Of a stretch of DNA of 64,000 bases, positions 8,072 to 15,072 are shown piece by piece. The notes beneath the pieces were generated by a model that saw nothing but the letters and a program-made list of their open reading frames with translations, made no database searches and was not told the DNA's origin. The position numbers and the translations under genes were made by a program. This stretch comes from Thermococcus sp. (lineage in GTDB: Archaea > Methanobacteriota_B > Thermococci > Thermococcales > Thermococcaceae): contig NZ_JAMOQU010000072.1 in NCBI RefSeq assembly GCF_027063845.1, positions 57,071 through 121,070 of the forward strand, given 5' to 3'. Numbering within the stretch: position 1 is the stretch's first letter; each line of letters opens with the position of its first letter.

Positions 8072-8941
8072 TCAACGACCTCCAGTTACGTGAACCGTGA
8101 TTTTATTCGAGACGACGTCGGTGCCGCACAGATGAGCCCCGCAGTTGAGGACGTAATCGCGCGGACAGTAAAAGATAACGCTCATTGGGATGTTCAGGGT
8201 TACCGTTTCTCCGTGAGCTACGTGGACGTGCCACACTATGAGCCAGCCCCAGCATCCACAGTGACCAACCCGGAAATGCATGTCTGCATCGCCGGAGCTC
8301 GCCTCTGGGTGGTGCACTATGTAAAACGCACTCCTCGGATATGGGATGAAGTCCTTTATGACGAAGTCGCCCTCCGGACCGTTGTTGGTAAAGTTGAGTT
8401 GCAGGGTTATTGAATACCAATTCCAAACAGTGTAGTTGTAAACGTCCCCAACTATGGCCTTCCTGAGCACGTAGGTTGGCTTCTCAACCTTAGCATACAT
8501 CGAGCAGTCCTTGAGCTCGGCGCTTCCGCCGTCCCACTCCGCATAAACGGTCAGGGGAACCTCGTAGGTGCCGTCATCAACGTCGTCATCCGCTGAGAAG
8601 CTCCCACCGATTGTAACCGACTCGCCCGGCTCAAGGGTGTAAGTTGAACCGTTAACGCTCCCGCTGAGGCCATCCGGAAGGGAGGAGTAGTTCCCCTCCA
8701 CGTGGAACGTTATCGGTCGGTCCATCAGGTTTTCAACTGTTATGGCCGTGAACTCCACGCCCGAGCTTGCGTTAACCGGAACCGGCTCCGACAGACAGCG
8801 GTACGCTATGTAGGAATCGCTTCCACCCACAACCTCAAACTCGGCACTCCTACTTGCCGTGTAAGCCCGAAAATTCCCGCTCGAACCCACTATCAGGAGC
8901 AGCCCGAGGAGGAAAGTCGTGATAAGTATGAATTTTCTCAT
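8072..8941 (-). CDS. Secreted beta-rich surface protein, camelysin/DUF1102-related N-terminus
   Basis: A 289-aa exported protein beginning MRKFILITTFLLGLLLIVGSS and then GNFRAYTASRSAEFEVVG. The post-signal segment parallels those of the two DUF1102 proteins upstream (GANFRYYSADRQASFDVVS and GANFRDYNADRSVHWDIVS), so the three share a processing site and early strand. The remainder looks like two beta-sandwich modules with paired cysteines (CGCWG, CPRDYVLNCGAHLCG). It carries several sequons and no C-terminal membrane anchor. It starts 1 base after the signal peptidase stop. The family is not certain; an accessory or tip subunit of a fibre is an inference. Confidence 0.6.
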   Translation of the reverse strand: MRKFILITTFLLGLLLIVGSSGNFRAYTASRSAEFEVVGGSDSYIAYRCLSEPVPVNASSGVEFTAITVENLMDRPITFHVEGNYSSLPDGLSGSVNGSTYTLEPGESVTIGGSFSADDDVDDGTYEVPLTVYAEWDGGSAELKDCSMYAKVEKPTYVLRKAIVGDVYNYTVWNWYSITLQLNFTNNGPEGDFVIKDFIPYPRSAFYIVHHPEASSGDADMHFRVGHCGCWGWLIVWHVHVAHGETVTLNIPMSVIFYCPRDYVLNCGAHLCGTDVVSNKITVHVTGGR

Positions 8942-8942
8942 G

Positions 8943-10001
8943 CTAACCATCTCCGAGTACCTTGGAGAGGATACTTCCCCTCCGTTTCCTGATTCTAAGA
9001 ACGTCCCCCTCCGAAATCCCCGCGAGATGGTAGAAGGCCAAGAGCACTGCCGAGATTAGCAGGGCGTAGGCTACGAACGGGAGATACGGGCTGAAGGAGT
9101 ACAGGAAAATCACGAGTGAAGCGGGAAGGATTGCCGGATAAGACCTGACCTGGAACTCCTCCCTGTAAATCTTTGTGTCCTCTGGAACGGTGACGTGGAC
9201 GGGAACTTCAACGCTTGAACCCCCACCAATGCGGAAAAACGTCGGCCCCAACAGCTGAGCCCGTTCTCCGTCGCCGCTGATGAAGTAGTAAAACGGGTAC
9301 AGGGCCTTGTTCTCGACGCTCAGGTTCTTATCGAAGGTTGAACCTGGCAGGTACCAGCCATCCCTCTGGCCGCCGGCGAGCGTTGAGGAGTAGCTGAAGG
9401 CTAGAGTTCCCCACGAGGCAACCGTCACGAAGAGAAAGCCTGCCACTATCATGACCGATGCAACCGCATATAGGGTTCTAATGCTCACGCGGTAGTACTT
9501 AACTCGCTTCTTCCTTTTGGAGTCCCCCGAAAACGTAAGGAACGCCCCGACGATAAGGAGGACCACTATCGCGTAGACGTTGCTGAGCCTTGCCCTCAGG
9601 GACTGGATTAAGTTCCCCCCTCCCCTCAGGACAAGGGGTTTGCCTAAGAGAACGACCACCTTTCCTGCCACGTCAGAGTTGTTTACGGGCGGATAAAGGC
9701 CGTCCTGCTGGTCGGTGGCAACGTTGTTGTCTCCCTTAGTTATGAATCCCTCATCGGTAACCGCGAAGACTCTGTGAACCGTCCAGCCGTCGCGCCTGTG
9801 GAAAACTATGATATCGCCAACCTCGAAGTTCTTCGCAAGGGGATTCATCAAGAAGAGGTCGCCCCTGTTTATGGTGGGCGTCATGCTATCGGAGTAAACG
9901 TACGAGAGAAACACGGGGCGGTCCAAGAAAAAGCCCGCTAACGAGCCAAGGAGAAAGGCAATCACAATGAAAGCAAAGGTGAACTCAAGTATTTTTTTCA
10001 T
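8943..10001 (-). CDS. Type I signal peptidase, ER/SipW-type, with C-terminal extension
   Basis: A 352-aa membrane signal peptidase of family S26. The catalytic serine is in YSDSMTPTI (about residue 39) and the second catalytic residue is histidine (TVHRV, about residue 76) rather than lysine, the ER/archaeal/SipW pattern; the aspartate box is KGDNN. Typical archaeal enzymes are about 150-220 aa. Here a second half follows with a membrane segment (LYAVASVMIVAGFLFVTVA), an external domain, another membrane segment and a basic tail, an arrangement like the neighbouring DUF5305 protein. It lies between DUF1102 genes and their presumed relatives, so it is probably dedicated to processing them. GGGGGAG precedes the ATG. 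Confidence 0.85.
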   Translation of the reverse strand: MKKILEFTFAFIVIAFLLGSLAGFFLDRPVFLSYVYSDSMTPTINRGDLFLMNPLAKNFEVGDIIVFHRRDGWTVHRVFAVTDEGFITKGDNNVATDQQDGLYPPVNNSDVAGKVVVLLGKPLVLRGGGNLIQSLRARLSNVYAIVVLLIVGAFLTFSGDSKRKKRVKYYRVSIRTLYAVASVMIVAGFLFVTVASWGTLAFSYSSTLAGGQRDGWYLPGSTFDKNLSVENKALYPFYYFISGDGERAQLLGPTFFRIGGGSSVEVPVHVTVPEDTKIYREEFQVRSYPAILPASLVIFLYSFSPYLPFVAYALLISAVLLAFYHLAGISEGDVLRIRKRRGSILSKVLGDG

Positions 10002-10047
10002 AGCAACTCCCCCTCAAAGGGGTTGGGGCAAAGGCCCCGAAAAGAAA

Positions 10048-10584
10048 TCACTGCTCGCAAGCTCCAGCAACCGCTTCAATGCTCATCTGGAATTGATACT
10101 CACCAATTGTTGAGTTCGTGTTGTCGAATATCATTCCAACCGGAATTGGGTTTCCATGCTCGACGGTGAACTGAATGTTGCTTGATGGTCCGGCTATGGG
10201 GCTGTCGTAGGTTCCCGCGAAGATTAAGACGTCATCGTGCTCGGTCTTGATGGTGACGCATATCGGGTAGCTGGTCTCGTTGTTCTCCCAGAGCTCGTTG
10301 CTGACCTCAAACATCTCCTCAAAGACGTAGGTCGTGTTCGGGCTCATACCGTTTCCACCGCCCGTCGGGTGGTTCGGGTTGTACTGGCTGATATCAACGT
10401 ACATCTTTCCAGCGTCGTAGGTCACATAGGGCTGAAGGGCGGTCAAATCAATCAGCTCGTTGTCGTCCGAGACGACATCGAAGCTCGCCTGCCTATCGGC
10501 AGAGTAATATCTGAAGTTTGCCCCGGCTCCAACCGCCAGGAGCATTCCAACCATCAGTAAAGCCAATCCAAACAGTTTATTCAT
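10048..10584 (-). CDS. DUF1102 secreted protein, TasA/camelysin-like fibre subunit candidate
   Basis: A 178-aa exported protein with signal MNKLFGLALLMVGMLLAVGAGA followed by NFRYYSADRQASFDVVSDD. DUF1102 proteins are beta-rich. TasA-like proteins form extracellular fibres by donor-strand exchange in bacteria and, as I recall, in the archaeal bundling pili of Pyrobaculum. This copy is a clear paralog of the next gene upstream, sharing DELIDLTxxQPY, VDIS and the MSPNTTYVFEEMFEVSNELWE region. A cysteine lies near the C-terminus. GGGGGT lies upstream of the ATG. The fibre role is inferred. Confidence 0.75.
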   Translation of the reverse strand: MNKLFGLALLMVGMLLAVGAGANFRYYSADRQASFDVVSDDNELIDLTALQPYVTYDAGKMYVDISQYNPNHPTGGGNGMSPNTTYVFEEMFEVSNELWENNETSYPICVTIKTEHDDVLIFAGTYDSPIAGPSSNIQFTVEHGNPIPVGMIFDNTNSTIGEYQFQMSIEAVAGACEQ

Positions 10585-10598
10585 CTTTCATACCCCCT

Positions 10599-11198
10599 TC
10601 ATGACCCCTGACCGCATTTGCCGACTAGCTCGCTGGGCTCGGTGCCAAGCCTGTATGCCTGGATGTGTATGGTGCTGCTCTCGCTGTCTCCGGGGAGCGA
10701 GTTCCCAACGGTGAAGTCCATACCAACCTTAACGGCCTCTCCCGGACCAAGGACAAAGCAGACGTCGTTCTTGGCCATGTCGCTGGCGTAGACTATCTGT
10801 CCGGTATCAACATAGTGAACGTCGTGGTCTGCTCCATAGAACTGTATCGCGGTGTTGGCGTTGGTAATCCTGACGACTATGCTCATGTTGTCCTCCCAAA
10901 GGTCGTTGCTTACCTCAAAGACCTCGTCGAAGTTGTACTCCGAGTTCGGGCTGAGGCCCTTGCCATAACCGGGGTAGTTCGGGTTGTCCGGGCTTATATC
11001 AACGACAAGAACGCCACCGTCGTTTATGTACGCGTAGGGCTGAATGGGCGTCAGGTCAATGAGTTCAGTATCATCGCTGACGATGTCCCAGTGGACACTC
11101 CTGTCAGCGTTGTAGTCCCTGAAGTTGGCTCCAGCCCCTAACACGAGACCAAAGGCCACCAACAGGCCAAAAATTCCTAAGGCAAGATTCTTTCTCAT
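10599..11198 (-). CDS. DUF1102 secreted protein, first gene of the surface locus
   Basis: A 199-aa paralog of the following gene: signal MRKNLALGIFGLLVAFGLVLGAGA, then NFRDYNADRSVHWDIVSDD, VDISPDNPNYPG, SPNSEYNFDEVFEVSNDLWE, and a cysteine near the C-terminus. The start at 11198 is chosen because GGAGG lies 9 bases upstream and the signal peptide then begins at once; the track's start lies upstream of that site. The gene is preceded by an unusually long, structured leader that can hide this ribosome binding site. It is probably the major subunit of the surface structure made by this locus (inference from its first position and its paralogy). Confidence 0.75.
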   Translation of the reverse strand: MRKNLALGIFGLLVAFGLVLGAGANFRDYNADRSVHWDIVSDDTELIDLTPIQPYAYINDGGVLVVDISPDNPNYPGYGKGLSPNSEYNFDEVFEVSNDLWEDNMSIVVRITNANTAIQFYGADHDVHYVDTGQIVYASDMAKNDVCFVLGPGEAVKVGMDFTVGNSLPGDSESSTIHIQAYRLGTEPSELVGKCGQGS

Positions 11199-11340
11199 TT
11201 TTTTTCGCCTCCAGATTGGAGGCACTGTGGCAGAGAAGTCAGCGGTGAGAGTGAAGGTTCATCCCTAAACCAAGACACACTCACAACCACTGCAACGGTG
11301 AAATCAACGCAGTGCCTCAGCAACCCCCTCGGGTTGCTCA
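11199..11340 (-). promoter_or_regulatory. Structured 5' leader with hidden ribosome binding site
   Basis: Between the TATA box and the DUF1102 start lie about 140 transcribed bases. On the minus strand, the ribosome binding site is one arm of a perfect 7-bp hairpin, GCCTCCA-ATC-TGGAGGC (11207-11223). The other arm is part of CAGTGCCTC, which can instead pair over 9 bp with GAGGCACTG further upstream (11310-11318). That upstream segment also forms a 6-bp stem with 11288-11293. An 8-bp AGCAACCC/GGGTTGCT hairpin (11319-11338) sits at the 5' end. The alternatives are mutually exclusive, as in translational riboswitches or protein-controlled leaders. The switching function is inferred; the pairings are directly visible. 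Confidence 0.6.
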
Positions 11341-11361
11341 CTAATTCCTTGGCCTGTTGGG

Positions 11362-11371
11362 GTATATATGA
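11362..11371 (-). promoter_or_regulatory. TATA box of the surface-fibre operon
   Basis: The minus strand reads CATATATACC here. With the usual 25-base spacing, transcription would begin near 11340, directly before the first leader hairpin. Confidence 0.55.
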
Positions 11372-11420
11372 AATGTCGGATTAACGGCCGGTAATGGGAG
11401 ATTACCCAAGAAAAGAAGGC

Positions 11421-11852
11421 CTAAATGCGCTTCATTTTCCTGTGGTGAATAACCCCAACACCGGCGTAAACCAGTGATGCGATGGCAAGGTGAAGGTTGT
11501 TCAGGTAGAGGGCAGTTAGGAAGAACAGCAGGGAGAGCCCTATGTAAAAGGTGCTCCAGCTTATGTCGTTCTTCTTGACGGTCTCCATGTAAACGGTAAC
11601 ATCGTCAGGCACCTTCACGAGGGTTACAATGCCGTGCTTAAAGGTTATAACCCCCTCACGCTCGAGCTTCGGAATATGCGTCTGGACCAAGCTCACGTAG
11701 ACGCTCTTTCTGTGCTTCCGGTCAGTGTTTCCCTCGTTCTTGGCTATGTACTCAACCATATCCCTCAGCTCGGCCCTCCCGTCGGACTTCTGGAGGTACT
11801 CAATCATGAGCATCCTCCTGCTGTTTCCGAGTATGACCGAGGAGGTCCCCAT
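11421..11852 (-). CDS. Membrane-anchored winged-helix regulator (ArsR/DUF7344-like)
   Basis: A 143-aa protein with an N-terminal winged helix (LGNSRRMLMIEYLQKSDGRAELRDMVEYIA, then LVQTHIPKLEREGVITFKHG) and two C-terminal membrane helices (STFYIGLSLLFFLTALYL and LHLAIASLVYAGVGVI). The architecture resembles DUF7344 proteins, common in haloarchaea. It lies 5 bases after the smaller winged-helix gene and directly upstream of the fibre operon, so it is a candidate regulator of it, perhaps sensing envelope state (inference). The ATG at 11852 has GGTGAT upstream. Confidence 0.72.
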   Translation of the reverse strand: MGTSSVILGNSRRMLMIEYLQKSDGRAELRDMVEYIAKNEGNTDRKHRKSVYVSLVQTHIPKLEREGVITFKHGIVTLVKVPDDVTVYMETVKKNDISWSTFYIGLSLLFFLTALYLNNLHLAIASLVYAGVGVIHHRKMKRI

Positions 11853-11857
11853 GGCAA

Positions 11858-12064
11858 TCACCGTGCCAACCTGTAGTGTTTTCTACCGTTGTTGCCCACC
11901 CTCGTCTCGACGAGACCGGCCTTGGCCAACCGTCTGAGGGCCCGCTCGACCCCCTGCCTCGTGACGTCAAAGCCCCTTTCCATAAGAAAACGGGTGATGA
12001 ACGCAACGGTCAGCTCCCTCTCGCGGAGCATCTCAACCATTTCACTCTCAAAATCCCCCCTCAT
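11858..12064 (-). CDS. Small winged-helix DNA-binding protein
   Basis: A 68-aa protein that is essentially one winged helix-turn-helix: ELTVAFITRFLMERGFDVTRQGVERALRRLAKAGLVETRVG, ending KHYRLAR. The start at 12064 has GGGAGGTC upstream; the longer track form runs through the promoter. It forms a two-gene unit with the membrane-anchored regulator. A TATA-like TTTAAATAC lies near 12117-12127. The target is unknown but the fibre operon is next. Confidence 0.7.
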   Translation of the reverse strand: MRGDFESEMVEMLRERELTVAFITRFLMERGFDVTRQGVERALRRLAKAGLVETRVGNNGRKHYRLAR

Positions 12065-12116
12065 GACTACGACCTCCCGACCGGAGTAAGACCCGGCCTT
12101 GGAAAAATAGGGGAAG

Positions 12117-12127
12117 GTAGTATTTAA
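12117..12127 (-). promoter_or_regulatory. Putative promoter of the two-regulator unit
   Basis: The minus strand reads GTTTAAATACT about 55-60 bases before the start of the small winged-helix gene, a good archaeal TATA box. The remaining AT-rich sequence up to the tRNA-Gln 3' end (about 12130-12455) holds no gene I can support. A 50-codon hydrophobic frame exists there but lacks a convincing promoter. Confidence 0.45.
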
Positions 12128-12456
12128 ACCTGCCTCAAAAGTTCGAGAAAGGAAGTTAGAGAAGAAGGGAAAGTGAATCAAGCAGAATTCGGGTAAAAAC
12201 GCTCAACAAAAGGACATATTCAAAAACAAAGGCAGAAATAGTCGGAACAGCAAACGGAATTCCACGGATTTTCCAAAATAAACGGGCAGAACTGTGCATC
12301 CAGCTCATCTTTGAAGGCGAATTCACGGGAAAGACCAGGAAAAATCGCGACGTGTTAGGATAAACATCAACGGCAAAAATACGTTTTGAAGTATAACACG
12401 AGGTTCGAGAAGGGAATTTAAGAGAGGGGGTTCGGGGTTCTGGAGCCCTTAAACGA

Positions 12457-12532
12457 TGGTAGCCCCGCGGGGATTCGAACCCCGGTCGCGGGATCCAGAG
12501 TCCCGCATGCTTGGCCGCTACACCACGGGGCT
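12457..12532 (-). tRNA. tRNA-Gln (anticodon CTG)
   Basis: A complete cloverleaf is visible on the minus strand: acceptor AGCCCCG pairing with CGGGGCT, anticodon stem CGGGA/TCCCG around loop CTCTGGA (anticodon CTG), and T-arm GGTTCGAATC. The 3' CCA is encoded. A TATA box (AATTTATAAATCC, about 12557-12570) lies upstream at normal distance. I see no intron. Confidence 0.95.
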
Positions 12533-12579
12533 GTGCCCGTTGAATAGCTAAAGGAGAGGATTTATAAATTTTACTCCCC

Positions 12580-13345
12580 GCAAGCTTTGCTTGCGCAAAG
12601 CTTGACCAAAATGGTCTAGCTATCCAAAAAGGCAGGAGAAAGTTGCATGCCTCATCAAGCACCCAATAGTTTTGGGGGTTTACCTCAAGGATAGCTTTGA
12701 GAGGAGGTGTCCAACTTAAAACAGCGCCCTTCGGGCGCTAATGGAAGAAACACGCTCCAGAATAGCAAGCTTAAAAGGAAACCCCTTGTGGAAACCAGCC
12801 ATTCCAATGAGCATGTCCACTTTGATACACACCCCCTATCGAGCAACTTCTCACCAGAAAATTTCCCCACTAGCGCTGAAACTTTGGTTTCATCAAAGTT
12901 TGTGATTCCTTTAACAAGGGCTTCTTCAAGAGCGTTTGCACTTTCAACATCTAGGAGATGTTTTGGAATTCTCACTTCTAGAGGCCTTTTAGTTTGGGTT
13001 TGCTTTTTATCGCGCTCCAAAGGAGCGCTTCTTAGAGAAACCCCCCTCAATAGCTCTTTTAAAGAGAATTCTCCCAAGAAAAATGGCCGTTTGAAAACGC
13101 AAACTCCTTAGAATTGCATTCTTAACGAAGAATCACGAGCCTTGGTCAAACTTCGCGAAGGCGAGCAAGCTTTAGGAAAGCTTGACCAAAGGATTGCCCT
13201 TATCACTAATGAGCAAAAAGTCAGTCGTGCACTAACCAAAGAGCAAATCCAAAGGGGTTTAACACTACAACAAAACCCCTCAGATAGTTTCAAATTGCCA
13301 TCGGCGCCCTCCGGGCGCCTTCTTAGAGTGAAACACTCTAAAGTG
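12580..13345. repeat. Hairpin-dense gap between tRNA-Gln and tRNA-Ile
   Basis: About 765 bases of lower GC than the neighbours, containing many perfect short inverted repeats with tiny loops: CAAGCTTTG/CAAAGCTTG (12581-12604), AGCGCCC/GGGCGCT (12723-12739), AAACTTTG/CAAAGTTT (12879-12901), GCGCTCC/GGAGCGC (13012-13028), CTCTTT/AAAGAG (13054-13066), a nested TTGGTCAA...TTGACCAA cruciform enclosing CAAGCTTT/AAAGCTTG (13143-13189), AGGGGTTT/AAACCCCT (13253-13280), GGCGCCC/GGGCGCC (13303-13319) and TTAGAGTG/CACTCTAA (13323-13341). No gene family is recognised. It may be a degenerate inserted element beside tRNA genes, or a structured RNA. Confidence 0.5.
12685..13077 (-). other. Uncertain ORF or gene remnant in the tRNA gap
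   Basis: A 130-codon frame whose middle looks protein-like (PLEVRIPKHLLDVESANAL and ITNFDETKVSALVGKFSGEKLL), while both ends run through the GC-rich hairpins (SAPLERD, LAPEGR). I do not recognise it. The codon use is poorer in GC than in the neighbours. It may be a decayed gene into which hairpin repeats were inserted, or chance. No convincing ribosome binding site is seen. Confidence 0.25.
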
Positions 13346-13432
13346 AAGCAAATTTAACAGAACCCTTCTGAAACTGCACTTTTCAGAAAGGCACATAAAC
13401 TTCCGCCAGCGCTTGCGAAGCAAGGGCTGCAA

Positions 13433-13510
13433 TGGTGGGCCCGCGGGGCTTCGAACCCCGGACCTCCCGCTTATCAGGCGGGCGCTCTGACCAGGCTGAG
13501 CCACGGGCCC
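13433..13510 (-). tRNA. tRNA-Ile (anticodon GAT)
   Basis: The minus strand shows acceptor GGGCCCG/CGGGCCC, D-arm GGCTCAGCCTGG, anticodon stem CCCGC/GCGGG with loop CTGATAA (anticodon GAT), T-arm GGTTCGAAGC, and an encoded CCA. It lies 10 bases after tRNA-Glu and is probably co-transcribed with it. I see no intron. Confidence 0.95.
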
Positions 13511-13520
13511 ATAAGAATTC

Positions 13521-13598
13521 TGGTGCCCCGGCCGGGATTTGAACCCGGGTCGCGGGATCGAGAGTCCCGCATGATTGACCGGGCTACACCACCGGGGC
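13521..13598 (-). tRNA. tRNA-Glu (anticodon CTC)
   Basis: The minus strand shows acceptor GCCCCGG/CCGGGGC, anticodon stem CGGGA/TCCCG around CTCTCGA (anticodon CTC), T-arm GGTTCAAATC, and an encoded CCA. A TATA-like CTTTTTAAACCC at about 13622-13634 (minus strand) is the likely promoter for the Glu-Ile pair. Confidence 0.95.
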
Positions 13599-13641
13599 GT
13601 GTCCGAGATTAAGGGCGAGGGAGGGTTTAAAAAGTTTTCGG

Positions 13642-14586
13642 TCAGAGAAGCTCTCTAACTGTTCTCCTCACGGCCTCATAACTGTTCAACCTCGGCCTCC
13701 AGCCGGTGGCTTTTGCCTTCTCTATGCTCAGACGCATGAACTTGACGTCGCCCTTCCAGCCCCTGCCCCCGTCAACTCCACCAGTGAAGACGAACCTCGG
13801 CTTAAGGCCCATCTCCTCGCTCACTATCTCCGCTATCTCCCGAACGGTTATCCAGTCGTCGTTGCCGAGGTTGTAGAAGTCAACGGTTTTCCCGGTGCCT
13901 TTGAAGTGCTCGAATATTTTGAGCATTCCCTCAACGGTGTCGCTCACGTGGAGGTAGCTCTTCCTCTGCGTTCCGTCGCCGAGTATCTCAAGCTCTTCCA
14001 GATTTCTCCTGAGCTTGTTGATGAAGTCGTAAATCACCCCGTGGTTGGAGCGCTCGCCTATGATGTTAGCAAGGCGGAAGATTAAAGCCCTGAACCCGAA
14101 GGTGTGGGCGTAGCCGCTTATCAAAGCCTCTGCCGCGAGCTTCGCCCCGCCGTAGACGCTTATCGGTTCGAGCGGGGCGTAGTCCTCGGGAGTAGGTATG
14201 ACCTCGGCGTCACCGTAAACCGTTGAAGAGCTCGTGAAGACGATGTACTTGGCGCTCGAATTCCTCATCGCGTTGAGGAGGTTGTAGGTTATCAGCACGT
14301 TGGTCTCGTAGAGAAGTTCGGGGCTCTGAGAGCCGATTCTAACCTCCGGGTTGGCCGCGAGGTGGAAGATGACCTCAACGTCTTTAACGGCCTCCCTCAC
14401 AATTTCCGGGTTTCTCATGTCGCCTTTGATGAACTCAAAGCGCTCGTTATCGAGCCAGCGTTTTATGTTGTTTAGACTGCCTGCGCTGAGGTCGTCGAGA
14501 ACCCTGACCTCATGTCCGAGCTCCATGAGCTTATCAACGAGGTGCGAGCCTATGAAGCCAGCCCCACCTGTGACAAGAACTTTCAT
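13642..14586 (-). CDS. NAD-dependent sugar epimerase/dehydratase (GalE-like)
   Basis: A 314-aa extended short-chain dehydrogenase. The NAD-binding motif TGGAGFIGSHL is at the N-terminus, SSSTVYG supplies the catalytic serine region and YGGAK the tyrosine-lysine pair. It most resembles archaeal UDP-glucose 4-epimerases, interconverting nucleotide sugars for glycan synthesis. It is transcribed away from the TA-pyrophosphorylase operon and is the first gene of the glycan block. The exact sugar cannot be read from the sequence. Confidence 0.85.
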   Translation of the reverse strand: MKVLVTGGAGFIGSHLVDKLMELGHEVRVLDDLSAGSLNNIKRWLDNERFEFIKGDMRNPEIVREAVKDVEVIFHLAANPEVRIGSQSPELLYETNVLITYNLLNAMRNSSAKYIVFTSSSTVYGDAEVIPTPEDYAPLEPISVYGGAKLAAEALISGYAHTFGFRALIFRLANIIGERSNHGVIYDFINKLRRNLEELEILGDGTQRKSYLHVSDTVEGMLKIFEHFKGTGKTVDFYNLGNDDWITVREIAEIVSEEMGLKPRFVFTGGVDGGRGWKGDVKFMRLSIEKAKATGWRPRLNSYEAVRRTVRELL

Positions 14587-14664
14587 GGTATCACCATACG
14601 GAGTTTGAGCAACTGTTATTAAGCTTTGGGAAAGTTTTTTGTATCCAACACCATACCCACTACC

Positions 14665-15072
14665 ATGCAGGTTTACACGCTGGGGAAGGAAGAAAAAGAA
14701 AGGATTATCAAGTCACTCAGGGATTTCCTCTCAAGCCGGGACGAGATCGCCTTTGCCTACCTGCACGGCTCCTTCCTTGAGGATGGACCCTTCAGGGACG
14801 TAGATGTGGCAGTCTACGTAAGTTTTGAGGCCCACCCGTTCTACGAGGAGGAGCTGGAAGAGGAGCTCTCAAGAATAATCGGGCTTCCAGTTGACGTTAG
14901 AGTTCTCAACGACGCTCCTGTAACGTTCAGGTTCCGCGCCATTGGAGGCCTGTTGCTCTTCAGCAGGGACGAGAAAGCTCGGTGCGACTTCGAGGAGGGG
15001 ACGATGCGAGAGTATCACGATTACTCATACTACTTGAACATGTACAGGAGGGAGGCCCTTGGAATACGATGA
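14665..15072 (+). CDS. mntA: MntA-type minimal nucleotidyltransferase antitoxin
   Basis: A 135-aa MNT-domain protein. The nucleotidyltransferase signature is HGSFLEDGPFRDVDVAVYV (GS...DxD), with a third carboxylate expected in PVDVRVL. In characterised MntA-HepT pairs this protein AMPylates and thereby silences the HEPN toxin. It overlaps the next gene by 14 bases, the usual arrangement. The start is the ATG at 14665; the track extends upstream into the promoter region. Confidence 0.85.
   Translation: MQVYTLGKEEKERIIKSLRDFLSSRDEIAFAYLHGSFLEDGPFRDVDVAVYVSFEAHPFYEEELEEELSRIIGLPVDVRVLNDAPVTFRFRAIGGLLLFSRDEKARCDFEEGTMREYHDYSYYLNMYRREALGIR

Noticed and set aside
12156-12662. 168-aa minus-strand ORF
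   Set aside because: It reads straight through tRNA-Gln and its promoter. Only its last ~50 codons are hydrophobic, without supporting signals.
13142-13357. 71-aa plus-strand ORF in the tRNA gap
   Set aside because: Its frame is built from the hairpin repeats; there is no promoter, ribosome binding site or recognisable domain.
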